NCBI GenBank assembly: GCA_934655875.1
Contig: CAKUHB010000009.1
Span: forward strand, 1 to 64,000
Length of the DNA stretch: 64,000 nt
Source: an uncultured Oscillospiraceae bacterium
Lineage (GTDB): Bacteria; Bacillota; Clostridia; Oscillospirales; Oscillospiraceae
Reading direction: 5' to 3'
This document shows, in pieces, positions 18,401-25,977 of the stretch. Under the pieces are notes generated by a model. It saw only the letters and a program-made list of their open reading frames with translations, did no database searches and was not told where the DNA came from. The number at the start of each line of letters is the position of its first letter. Position 1 is the stretch's first letter. Both the position numbers and the translations under genes were made by a program.

Positions 18401-18608
18401 AGTGAAATCAAATGGCACTGTTGTTGCCGCCGGTGAGAACGAAGATGGTCAGTGCAATGTATCTGGTTGGAGTAGTATCATTGCCGTGGCAGCAGGGTTC
18501 GACCACACTGTTGGCTTGAAGTCAGACGGAACTGTCGTTGCGGCCGGTGATAATTATTACGGTCAATGCAACGTTTCCAACTGGAAGAACATCAAGCTCC
18601 CCAATTGA
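15456..18608 (+). CDS. Transmembrane TIR-domain protein with zinc ribbon and RCC1-like repeats, copy 2
   Basis: The 1050-aa paralogue has the same order of parts: zinc ribbon (C6, C9, C24, C27), helical segment, TIR domain from FDVFLCYK (about 156-295) with VWVKNEW (E239), coiled coil (about 485-570) and membrane helix (571-594). Helical YNxA-type repeats and seven RCC1-like repeats follow (from about residue 804). Two of the seven repeats are shortened to about 35 and 28 residues, which would distort a regular propeller. The 18 bases before the ATG and the first 50 bases of the gene are nearly identical to those of copy 3. Sensor repeats differ much more from the other copies than the N-terminal half does. 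Confidence 0.85.
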   Translation: MAIIKCKMCGGDIEISADKTFGTCEYCGSTMTLPKVDDEQRAAAFNRGNHFRRSGEFDKALAVYERIVAEDDNDAEAHWCCALCRFGIEYVEDPATYEWLPTCHRASFDSFLEDVDYLAAVAHSDGITRRQYQKDAAKIAEVQRGILATSQNEQPFDVFLCYKETGEDGQRTRDSLMAQEVYYELTEQGYRVFFARITLEDKAGAEYEPYIFAALNSAKVMVVIGTKPEHFNAVWVKNEWSRFLSMMKKDRSKLLLPCYRDMDPYDLPEALSVLQSYDMSKIGFMQDLIRGVKKVLDAGKPQEAAKETVKETVVVHNEGGSNVQALLKRGNMALEDGEWSKADEFFEQVLNQDAECGAAYLGKFLSSRKAKSVQAYLQSCCKRIASNAPTAQKSSACEEDSAFIDACVKKYQVPDYYTPEDIHKALTHDRLYCADRAAYFREAQKEFNQALSADRNFVRAEKFADSETKAQCGTLRSETMTLLRQQEQQAEQEAAAEKQRVTEAYHAFLRETEPKLAEKQKQGLAKQEEDQKRKEEFERLRAEQKKRAEEAEKLAAQEAALKAAKAAKAKKLTLICAAVAAAVIAVVLIVTQVIIPSANYSKAEKLLTAGDYDSAITAFAALGNYKDAAEKITQAKEQKENERLAKEAAEEEARNAQAYADAEALLASGDYDGAIAAFTDLGEYQDAADRVKAIEAQKAEEKAKKVEAKNAQAYQEAVSLLESGNYSKASDAFAKLGSYKDAAIRRKECQYQMADQLQNDGDTAAAAVTFGKACGFNDAKERSLALWNVIAKRDVIAASWGYTVGVKADGTVVATGENDDGQCNVSKWKDIIAVAAGYGHTVGLKADGTVVATGNNDDGQCNVSGWSNIVAVAAGSSHTVGLKIDGTVVTAGSTICGESNWSDIISIAANTIVTVGLKTDGTVVDKPSWYSITAVAAGGVHTVGLKMDGTVIATGSNDHRQCNVSDWNNIIAVAAGTDHTVAVKSNGTVVAAGENEDGQCNVSGWSSIIAVAAGFDHTVGLKSDGTVVAAGDNYYGQCNVSNWKNIKLPN
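17865..18605 (+). repeat. Seven RCC1-like coding repeats, two shortened
   Basis: Units begin VGVKADG, VGLKADG, VGLKIDG, VGLKTDG, VGLKMDG, VAVKSNG and VGLKSDG. Most are 38 residues long; the third and fourth are truncated in the loop that normally carries GQCNVS. Confidence 0.75.
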
Positions 18609-18629
18609 TAGAGAAAGAAGGACGAGAAG

Positions 18630-21458
18630 ATGGCAATTATGAAATGTAAGATGTGCGGCGGGGATATTGAGATCTCGGCGGACAAGACCTTCGGAACGTG
18701 TGAATACTGCGGCAGCACGATGACGCTGCCGAAGACGGATGACGACCAGCGGCTGAGCTTATTCAACCGCGGCACGCATCTGCGGCGCAACGGTGAATTT
18801 GACAAGGCTGCGGCGATCTATGAGCGGCTGATCGGTGAGAACGACGCGGACGCGGAAGCGCACTGGAACCTGCTGCTCTGCCGGTACGGCATCGAGTATG
18901 TGCAGGATCCGGCCTCCGGCGAGCGTATCCCGACCTGCCACCGCGCGAGCTTTGACAGCATTCTGAACGATGTGGACTATCAGGCCGCGCTGCAATACTC
19001 CGACGGCGTGGCGCGGAGCCTGTATGAAAAGGAAGCGCAGCGCATTGCTGCGCTGCAAAGGGACATTCTGGCGATCTCGCAGAAGGAATCGCCGTTCGAC
19101 GTGTTCATCTGCTACAAAGAATCCGACGAGAACGGCAGGCGCACGAAGGATTCCGCGCTGGCGCAGGATATTTACTACCAGCTCACCGACGCGGGCTATA
19201 AGGTCTTCTTCGCGCGCATCACGCTGGAGGATAAGCTCGGACAGGAATACGAGCCGTATATCTTTGCCGCCCTGCACTCGGCAAAGGTCATGGTTGTGGT
19301 CGGCACGAAGCCGGAATACCTGAACGCTGTCTGGGTCAAAAACGAGTGGAGCCGGTATCTCGCGCTCATGCGCACCGACCGCAGCCGCCTGCTCATCCCC
19401 TGCTACCGCGATATGGATCCGTATGATATGCCGGAAGAGCTCAGCATGCTGCAAAGTCAGGACATGGGGCGGATCGGGTTCATTCAGGATCTCATCCGCG
19501 GCGTCAGAAAAGTCGTAGACGCGGCAAAGCCGCAGCCGGAGCAGCCGTCCGCCGCGGCGGACGCCGGGACGAAGACCGCGCCGCTCCTGCGCCGCGGCAC
19601 GCTCTTTCTGGAGGACGGCGACTGGGCCAACGCAAACCAGTATTTTGAAAAGGTGCTGGACGCCGCGCCGGAGTGCGCGGAAGCGTATCTCGGAAAATTC
19701 CTCGCGCAGAATCACGCAAAGTCCGCCGCGGACTATGCAAACGCCCGTCTTGCGGACATTGTCAGGCACGCGCCGTCCATCAAAAACACGGACGCGTGCG
19801 CGGCGGACGGTGCATTTATCTCCGCCTGCACAGAAAAATATCAGGTCGACGGATATCTGAGCAGTCAGGAGATCACCAGAATGCTTTCCGCCTTTGACCG
19901 GCAGTATTGCAGTCAGGCGGCCTATTACCGCACCGCGGCGGAGACGGCAAGAAGCGAACTGGACACAGACCGCAATCTGACCCGCGCCCGGCAGTTCGGC
20001 TCGGACAAGACCCGCGCCCAATGCCAGAGCATCTGCGACAGCCTGTTCGGCCCGCTGGCGGAAAAGCTCCGCCAGTGCGAAGAGGAAGACGCCCGCCAGG
20101 CGCGCAGCATCCGCGAGGACTACGCCGCCTTTCTGAAAAAGGCGGAGGAAAAAGTCACCGCACGCTCCGAGCAGCTGCGGCAGAAAGAAGCACAGGCACA
20201 GCTCGAGCAGGAGCGGCAGCAGCGCGAAGCGGAGGAAGCGGAGCGCCAGCGCCGTCTGGAGGAGCTTCACCAGCTGGCAAAGGCCCGCCGGAAACAGACG
20301 GCCAAAAAGATCGCCAGGGGCGCGGTCGTTGCCGGGCTGCTGCTGGCCGCGGCTCTCAGCTTTTTGAAGTTTGCGAACCGGAAGTATGATCAGGCGGTGG
20401 CGCTCGCCGCGGAGGGCAGCTATGCGCAGGCCGCGGAAGCGTTCGACGAGCTGAAAACCTACAGAGACAGCAAGGAGCAGTTCGCGGAGAACATGCGTCT
20501 GGCCGGAGAAGCGTATCTGGCGTCGGGCGAGACGGCGCGCGCCGCCATGTGCTACGCAAAGATCGGCGATCCGGAAAGCATGGAAAAAAGCTATGCGCTG
20601 TGGGACACGGTCGCGGTGCGGAAGACGATCTCCGTCGGATATAACTACACCGCCGCGTTGAAAGACGACGGCACGGTCGTATTTACCGACAGGCACGCGT
20701 TTGACTCCTCGCCCGCGGGCTGGCACGACATCATCGCGATCGCCTGCGGCGACGACCATCTGCTCGGCCTGCGGGCAGACGGCAGCGTCTGCGCAGCCGG
20801 ACGGAATACAAAAGGCGAATGCGACGTTTCCGACTGGAAAAACATCGTGGCGATTGCCGCAGGGATGGACTACTCGGTCGGCCTGCGGGCGGACGGAACG
20901 GTCGTCACGGCTGGACGGAAGGACAATGGCAACCACAAGACCGGCGACTGGACAGATATCGTAGCGATCGACGCCAAGAGCCTACAGGCCGTCGCCCTGA
21001 AAGCGGACGGAACCGTGATCATGACCGGGGATACGGATAGTGAGAAGACGCTGGTGGAAAGCTGGACGGATATCAAGGCGATCTCGGCCGGATGGTTCCA
21101 CACGGTCGGGATCAAGCAGGACGGAACAGTCGTTGCGGCGGGACATGACACCGATGGTGCCTGCGACGTCGGCAGCTGGAGCAATATCTGCGCAGCGGTC
21201 GGCGGCGGAAGCACAAAGTTTGACTACACGATCGGTCTGCGGACGGACGGCACGCTGGTCGTGACGCGTCCGGAAAGCGTGGAAGCCGGCTCCGCACGTG
21301 ACATTGCCGGCTGGAGCAGCATTGTCGCAGTTGCGACAGGCACAGATACGGAAAAGCTCACCCTTGGTCTGCGGTCGGACGGCACGGTCGTCGCCGTGGG
21401 CGATACGGACGGCATTGATCTGAGCGAATGGACAAATATCAAGCTCCCAAACAGATAA
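18630..21458 (+). CDS. Transmembrane TIR-domain protein with zinc ribbon and diverged RCC1-like repeats, copy 3
   Basis: The 942-aa paralogue has the zinc ribbon (C6, C9, C24, C27), TIR domain from FDVFICYK with VWVKNEW (E239), a long Gln/Glu/Arg coiled coil (about 475-555) and a membrane helix (about 562-580). It lacks one or two of the helical repeats found after the helix in copies 1 and 2. About seven RCC1-like repeats from residue 675 are strongly diverged, with insertions such as GGGSTKFDYT. The N-terminal 300 residues track copy 2 closely. The layout suggests duplication followed by change of the external sensor while the TIR effector was conserved. Confidence 0.85.
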   Translation: MAIMKCKMCGGDIEISADKTFGTCEYCGSTMTLPKTDDDQRLSLFNRGTHLRRNGEFDKAAAIYERLIGENDADAEAHWNLLLCRYGIEYVQDPASGERIPTCHRASFDSILNDVDYQAALQYSDGVARSLYEKEAQRIAALQRDILAISQKESPFDVFICYKESDENGRRTKDSALAQDIYYQLTDAGYKVFFARITLEDKLGQEYEPYIFAALHSAKVMVVVGTKPEYLNAVWVKNEWSRYLALMRTDRSRLLIPCYRDMDPYDMPEELSMLQSQDMGRIGFIQDLIRGVRKVVDAAKPQPEQPSAAADAGTKTAPLLRRGTLFLEDGDWANANQYFEKVLDAAPECAEAYLGKFLAQNHAKSAADYANARLADIVRHAPSIKNTDACAADGAFISACTEKYQVDGYLSSQEITRMLSAFDRQYCSQAAYYRTAAETARSELDTDRNLTRARQFGSDKTRAQCQSICDSLFGPLAEKLRQCEEEDARQARSIREDYAAFLKKAEEKVTARSEQLRQKEAQAQLEQERQQREAEEAERQRRLEELHQLAKARRKQTAKKIARGAVVAGLLLAAALSFLKFANRKYDQAVALAAEGSYAQAAEAFDELKTYRDSKEQFAENMRLAGEAYLASGETARAAMCYAKIGDPESMEKSYALWDTVAVRKTISVGYNYTAALKDDGTVVFTDRHAFDSSPAGWHDIIAIACGDDHLLGLRADGSVCAAGRNTKGECDVSDWKNIVAIAAGMDYSVGLRADGTVVTAGRKDNGNHKTGDWTDIVAIDAKSLQAVALKADGTVIMTGDTDSEKTLVESWTDIKAISAGWFHTVGIKQDGTVVAAGHDTDGACDVGSWSNICAAVGGGSTKFDYTIGLRTDGTLVVTRPESVEAGSARDIAGWSSIVAVATGTDTEKLTLGLRSDGTVVAVGDTDGIDLSEWTNIKLPNR

Positions 21459-21473
21459 GAGAGGAAGAACGCA

Positions 21474-23333
21474 ATGAGCAAATTTGTAATTGAATGCCCC
21501 AAATGCGGGAAATACGCCGAAGCCAGCACCGGCCTGTTTGCAAAACGGAGGATCCCCTGCACGTGCGGGCACGCCATCGACGTGCGTACGGAACGGCTCG
21601 CGACCCGCGAATGCCCGCACTGCGGCAATACCGTCCTCTATGACCAGTCCAAGGGCGAAAAGGCGCTCTGCCCCGTCTGCCATACGCCGGTCAACACGAC
21701 GGCCCTTCAGCTCAAGACCGTGGAATTTTCCTGCGCGCAGTGCGGCATCCAGCTGCACGCGAGCAAGGCGGATACGACCTGCATCTGCCCCGTCTGCGGC
21801 TGCGAGAACGACGTGGAGCAGCGCGTCACGACCGACCGGATCAAAAAGGACGGTCTTGCCAGCATCATCAAATACGAGGGCGACAACGAGACCTTCGTCT
21901 GGAAGCACCCGATCGAGGACTTCAACTTCGGCTCGCAGCTGATCGTCCATGAGAGTCAGGAAGCGATCTTCTTCCGCGACGGGCAGGCACTCGACCTCTT
22001 CGGCGCGGGCCGCTACACGCTGCAAACGCAGCAGCTGCCGCTGCTGGAGAAGATCTACAAGCTCCCGACCGACACCGAGGGCACGTTCCATTCCGAGGTC
22101 TATTTCATCAACCTCGCCACCCAGATGGGCGTCAAATGGGGCACGGACAGCAAAGTCCGGATGTTTGACCCTGCGTCCCACCTGCCGATCGAGATCGGCG
22201 CGTCGGGCGAATTTAATATCCGCGTGACCGACTCGCGCAAGCTTCTTTTGAAGGTCGTCGGCACGACGGGCGGGCTTGGGCAGGAGCAGCTGCTGGGCAT
22301 CGGGAACGGCAAGGGCTTCTTCCGCTCGATGGTCATGACGCAGGTGAAAAGCTACCTTGCGCAGACGATCAAGGAAAACGCCATCGACATTCTGGAGATC
22401 GACGAGCACCTCATGGCGCTCTCCGGCGCGCTGCGCGAGCGGATCAACGCCGCGCTGGATGAATACGGCCTGACGATGCCGGAATTTTACGTCAGCCGTA
22501 TCGTAACGCCGGACGACGACCCCAATTTCCGCCGCATGAAGGAGCAGCACGCCGAGCAGTATCTGCTCGTCCGGCAGGAGAACATCCGCAAAGCCGAAGC
22601 CGAAGCCGCGGCAGGCCGCAAGGCGGTCGAAGCGCAGACGGCTGCCCACCTGAAGATCATCGGCGCGCAGGGCGACGCGGAAGCACTCAAGATCCAGAAG
22701 CAGGCCGAAGCCGAAGCCTATCGCATGCAGGCCGAAGCCGAAGCCGCCGAAATGCACATGAAGGGCTACAGCTATCAGCAGGAGTCCGCCCGGCAGGTCG
22801 GTCTGGAAGCGATGAAAAATGGCCTTGGCGGCGGCGCGAATGCTGCGGGCGCGCTGGGCGATCTCGCGGGGCTTGGTGTAAGTCTTGGCGCAATGGGCAG
22901 TGTCATCGGCATGACGAAGGATGCGCTGAACCCCATGACGCAGGACGCCGCGCAGATGGGCGCGGCCGTCGGTGCAGCCGGCACAGGCGGCTGGGACTGC
23001 CCGGCGTGCGGACACAAAAACATCACCACGAACTTCTGCCCCGACTGCGGCGGCAAAAAGCCCGAAGCAAAAACCGGCTGGGACTGCGCACAGTGCGGCA
23101 CAAAGAACATCCAGAGCAGATTCTGCCCGAACTGCGGCGCAAAGAAGCCGGAGGAGCCGAAGGGCTGGATCTGCCCGGACTGCGGCACGAAAGATATCAC
23201 GACGAACTTCTGCCCCAACTGCGGCACGAAGAAGCCGGAGGCGCCAAAGGGCTGGATCTGCCCGGACTGCGGCACGAAGGATATCATGACGAACTTCTGC
23301 CCGAACTGCGGACGGAAGAAGGAGGAGACATAA
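21474..23333 (+). CDS. SPFH/flotillin-like protein with N- and C-terminal zinc ribbons
   Basis: The 619-aa protein starts with three CxxC-type zinc ribbons (about 8-31, 47-69, 87-109). An SPFH-like domain follows (about 140-345) with AIFFRDGQALDLFGAGRYTL, similar to the YdjI/virion-core-type SPFH family. A Glu/Ala-rich coiled coil comes next (355-430), then a Gly/Ala-rich linker and four near-identical C-terminal zinc ribbons (about 509-525, 538-554, 567-583, 598-613; pattern WxCPxCGxK, then FCPxCG). SPFH proteins form membrane-associated oligomeric cages. In this operon it could scaffold the TIR receptors, whose N-termini also carry zinc ribbons. No membrane helix was seen. It is 15 bp downstream of TIR copy 3 and touches the next gene. 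Confidence 0.82.
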   Translation: MSKFVIECPKCGKYAEASTGLFAKRRIPCTCGHAIDVRTERLATRECPHCGNTVLYDQSKGEKALCPVCHTPVNTTALQLKTVEFSCAQCGIQLHASKADTTCICPVCGCENDVEQRVTTDRIKKDGLASIIKYEGDNETFVWKHPIEDFNFGSQLIVHESQEAIFFRDGQALDLFGAGRYTLQTQQLPLLEKIYKLPTDTEGTFHSEVYFINLATQMGVKWGTDSKVRMFDPASHLPIEIGASGEFNIRVTDSRKLLLKVVGTTGGLGQEQLLGIGNGKGFFRSMVMTQVKSYLAQTIKENAIDILEIDEHLMALSGALRERINAALDEYGLTMPEFYVSRIVTPDDDPNFRRMKEQHAEQYLLVRQENIRKAEAEAAAGRKAVEAQTAAHLKIIGAQGDAEALKIQKQAEAEAYRMQAEAEAAEMHMKGYSYQQESARQVGLEAMKNGLGGGANAAGALGDLAGLGVSLGAMGSVIGMTKDALNPMTQDAAQMGAAVGAAGTGGWDCPACGHKNITTNFCPDCGGKKPEAKTGWDCAQCGTKNIQSRFCPNCGAKKPEEPKGWICPDCGTKDITTNFCPNCGTKKPEAPKGWICPDCGTKDIMTNFCPNCGRKKEET

Positions 23334-25010
23334 ATGGCGGCAAAGCTGGAATGTGAAATCTGCGGCGGCAAGCTGATCGGCAAGCCCGGCGGCATCTTCG
23401 AGTGCGATTCCTGCGGCATGGAGTATTCCACCGAATGGGCCAAGGCCAAAATTCAGGAAATCAAAGGCACGGTCAAGGTCGAGGGCACGGTCGAGGTCAC
23501 CGGCAAGGTACAGGTCGAAGGCGGCACAGTGCAGGTCGAGGGCGCGGTGACAAAAGAGAGTCTTCTCAAGCGCGCGGAGATGTGCTGCGCGGAGAAGGAC
23601 TGGGGCAAAGCAAAGGCGCTGATTGAACAGGTTCTGAATATCGACCCGGAGTGCGGCGAAGCGTATCTGACCTCGGTGATGGTAGAGCGGGTCATGCAGT
23701 CAAAAGAAGACCTCCACGCATACTGCACCAACGCCATCCTTCCTCTGCCGCAAGGGAAAAACATGGAGCGCGCACAGCAGTTCCTGCCGGAGCTTTTTGC
23801 ACAATGGAAAGAAGAAAAAGAGCGCAACTACGCAGCGTATCTTAAGAAATACGAGGAAAGCGGCGCAGCGCAGCTGCGTGCGCGCTATGCAAAGACAGAT
23901 GGACTGCTGGTCTGTGGGTATCCCGGCCTGCTCGGGATTCGAACAGACGGAACTGTTCTGGTATCGGCAACAGAAACGCGGGAGCCGGACGCCGCCGCGA
24001 TCCGGCAGTGGGATGAGATCACAACAATTGCTTGCGGCGTGAATCATACAGTTGGCCTTCGGGCAGACGGCACAGTCGTCGCCGTTGGAAAAAATGGTAG
24101 CGGCCAGTGCAATGTTGAGAAATGGCGAAACATCACAGCAATTGCTTGCGGCGGGAATCATACAGTTGGCCTTCGGGCAGACGGTACGGTCGTTGCTGTC
24201 GGAGCAAATGAAAATGGACAGTGCAATGTCAGGGACTGGCGGGACGTCACAGCAATTGCTTGCGGCGATAGCCATACGGCTGGTCTTCGGGCAGACGGTA
24301 CGGTCGTTGCAGCCGGATGCAATGAAGAGCAGTGCAATGCCATCAAGGGCTGGCGGGATATTACCGCAATCGCCTGTAGCGGATCCCATACCGTCGGTCT
24401 CCGGGCAGACGGCACAGCGGCTGCGACAGACTATCCGAATTGTGAAAACTGGCGCGACGTTGTCTCGCTTGTGTGCAATGGCGAGTATGGTCTGCGGAAG
24501 AACGGGACGCTTGCGCCGAGCTGGGGCAATCTGTGCTGCGGCTGGTCGGACATTATCGCCGTTTCGGGTTATGGCAGTCATATCTCCGCGCTGCGCAGCG
24601 ACGGAACGGTTATATGCGCTGGCGGCGGAGAAAGCCAAAAGTGGACGGATATCGTCAGCATTTGCAGCATCCTCGATAAGGTGTATGGCATACGGAAAGA
24701 CGGTACCGTCGTGGCGGCTGGCGAATCTCATAGAGATGTTTCCGGCTGGCGCTTATTTAACAGTATTGATACCTTGGAACAGGAGCGCACGAAAGGACTG
24801 GCACGTGCCCGGGCCGAACACCTTGCAAAGGAAAAGGCCAAAGCTGATCGCATCGCACAGAAAAAAGCAGAGCTTCAGGCTGAACGGGACGAACTGCAAG
24901 CAGAGCTTTCGCAGCTCAAGGGGCTGTTTTCCGGCAAGCGCCGAAAAGAAATTGAACTTCTGCTGACCGTCAACCGGTATGAGCTTCAGGAATTGGAGGA
25001 ACAGGCATGA
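23334..25010 (+). CDS. Soluble zinc-ribbon/RCC1-repeat protein
   Basis: The 558-aa protein has an N-terminal zinc ribbon (CEICGGK, then CDSCGM), then a striking beta-type repeat on the pattern KVEGTVEV, GKVQVEG, GTVQVEG (about residues 43-72). A helical segment related to the TPR-like part of the TIR proteins (LLKRAEMCCAEKDW, DPECGEAYL) follows, then about seven RCC1-like units (195-480) and a C-terminal coiled coil. It has no TIR domain, signal peptide or membrane helix, so it should be cytosolic. Its ATG follows the SPFH stop directly. The repeats are closest in style to those of the TIR copies, so it may be a derived adaptor or regulator. Function unknown. Confidence 0.75.
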   Translation: MAAKLECEICGGKLIGKPGGIFECDSCGMEYSTEWAKAKIQEIKGTVKVEGTVEVTGKVQVEGGTVQVEGAVTKESLLKRAEMCCAEKDWGKAKALIEQVLNIDPECGEAYLTSVMVERVMQSKEDLHAYCTNAILPLPQGKNMERAQQFLPELFAQWKEEKERNYAAYLKKYEESGAAQLRARYAKTDGLLVCGYPGLLGIRTDGTVLVSATETREPDAAAIRQWDEITTIACGVNHTVGLRADGTVVAVGKNGSGQCNVEKWRNITAIACGGNHTVGLRADGTVVAVGANENGQCNVRDWRDVTAIACGDSHTAGLRADGTVVAAGCNEEQCNAIKGWRDITAIACSGSHTVGLRADGTAAATDYPNCENWRDVVSLVCNGEYGLRKNGTLAPSWGNLCCGWSDIIAVSGYGSHISALRSDGTVICAGGGESQKWTDIVSICSILDKVYGIRKDGTVVAAGESHRDVSGWRLFNSIDTLEQERTKGLARARAEHLAKEKAKADRIAQKKAELQAERDELQAELSQLKGLFSGKRRKEIELLLTVNRYELQELEEQA

Positions 25011-25702
25011 AACAGGACAAAGGAAAAACCCAGACGCTTCTGATCCTCGCCATTGTGCTGGCGGCGTATCTGGTGCTGGCATTCGTGATCCCATTTGCAA
25101 AGACCGGCGTGTTCTGGCTGGCGCTGGTGTTTACGCTGGCGGCGTTCGGCTTGCAGCTGTATGTGATGAAGCTGTCGTTTACAAAGGGCAAGGACGCGCG
25201 AAGCAAGTTCTACGGCTTCCCGATTGCCCGCGTCGGCGCGGTGCACCTGATCGTGCAGCTCGTGCTGAGCTTCCTGTTCATGGCGCTCGCCGCATACTGC
25301 CCGGCATGGGTCGCCGCCGTCATCTTTGTGGTGCTGCTGGCCGCCGCTGCCGTCGGCGTTGTTGCGGCAGACGCAATGCGCGACGAGGTCGAGCGGCAGG
25401 ACGTGCAGCTCAAAACGGACGTGGCCGCCATGCGCACGCTGCAATCGCGCGCGGCAGCGCTGGTTGCCCGCTGCGAGGACGCGGCACTGCGGGCTGACGC
25501 GCAGAAGCTTTCGGACGCGTTCCGGTACAGCGATCCCGTGACAAATCCCGCAACGAGCGCCGCAGAGCACGAGCTTTCCGCCTGCATGGACGAGCTGGAG
25601 CGCGCCGCGCTTGACGGCGATGTTGAAAACGCAAAGACGCTGATCCGGCGCACCGCCGCCCAGCTCTCAGAGCGCAACCGCCTGTGCAAGCTGAATAAAT
25701 AA
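25007..25702 (+). CDS. Four-helix membrane protein with cytosolic coiled tail
   Basis: The 231-aa protein has two hydrophobic hairpins (about 10-53 and 75-120) and a helical, charged C-terminal half (121-231). Its ATG overlaps the stop of the RCC1 protein gene (ATGA). It is the last gene of the TIR operon and is followed by a strong terminator. I do not recognise a family. Comparable short membrane proteins act as effectors or anchors in other defence operons, but that is analogy only. Confidence 0.65.
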   Translation: MKQDKGKTQTLLILAIVLAAYLVLAFVIPFAKTGVFWLALVFTLAAFGLQLYVMKLSFTKGKDARSKFYGFPIARVGAVHLIVQLVLSFLFMALAAYCPAWVAAVIFVVLLAAAAVGVVAADAMRDEVERQDVQLKTDVAAMRTLQSRAAALVARCEDAALRADAQKLSDAFRYSDPVTNPATSAAEHELSACMDELERAALDGDVENAKTLIRRTAAQLSERNRLCKLNK

Positions 25703-25747
25703 CCCCGCGCAGCAAACCGCTCCTGCACCTTTCAAGCATAACCTGCG

Positions 25748-25790
25748 GCGGGCCTGATATTCCGGGAATATCAGGCCCGCTTTGTGCTTC
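25748..25790 (+). terminator. Terminator of the TIR operon
   Basis: A perfect 16-bp stem (GCGGGCCTGATATTCC with its complement) has a single-base loop region and is followed by a T-rich stretch. It closes the cluster that starts near 11.98 kb. Confidence 0.85.
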
Positions 25791-25870
25791 TTCTCTCCCG
25801 TGCCGTGGCAGCCCGCCGAAAAATGTTCAAAAAGCCAGGAAAAAAGCAGCAAAATGCATGTAGTAAACAC

Positions 25871-25899
25871 TTGCTTTGCATAGATATGCATGTTATAGT
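25871..25899 (+). promoter_or_regulatory. Promoter of the SLH surface-protein gene
   Basis: TTGCTT, a 17-bp spacer and TATAGT lie about 80 bp before the start codon. The spacer contains the palindrome TGCATA-GA-TATGCA, a possible regulator site. Confidence 0.6.
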
Positions 25900-25977
25900 A
25901 GAACCAGATAGCGGAAAAAGGGGAAATATGATACCAATTCTCCCTCTGCTGTCAAAAAAGAAGATGGAGAGAAAGCT

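Noticed and set aside
15174..23015. Several 600-700 codon minus-strand frames opposite TIR copies 2-3 and the SPFH gene
   Set aside because: They are antisense reflections of the repeat-rich coding strand and have no ribosome sites or domains.
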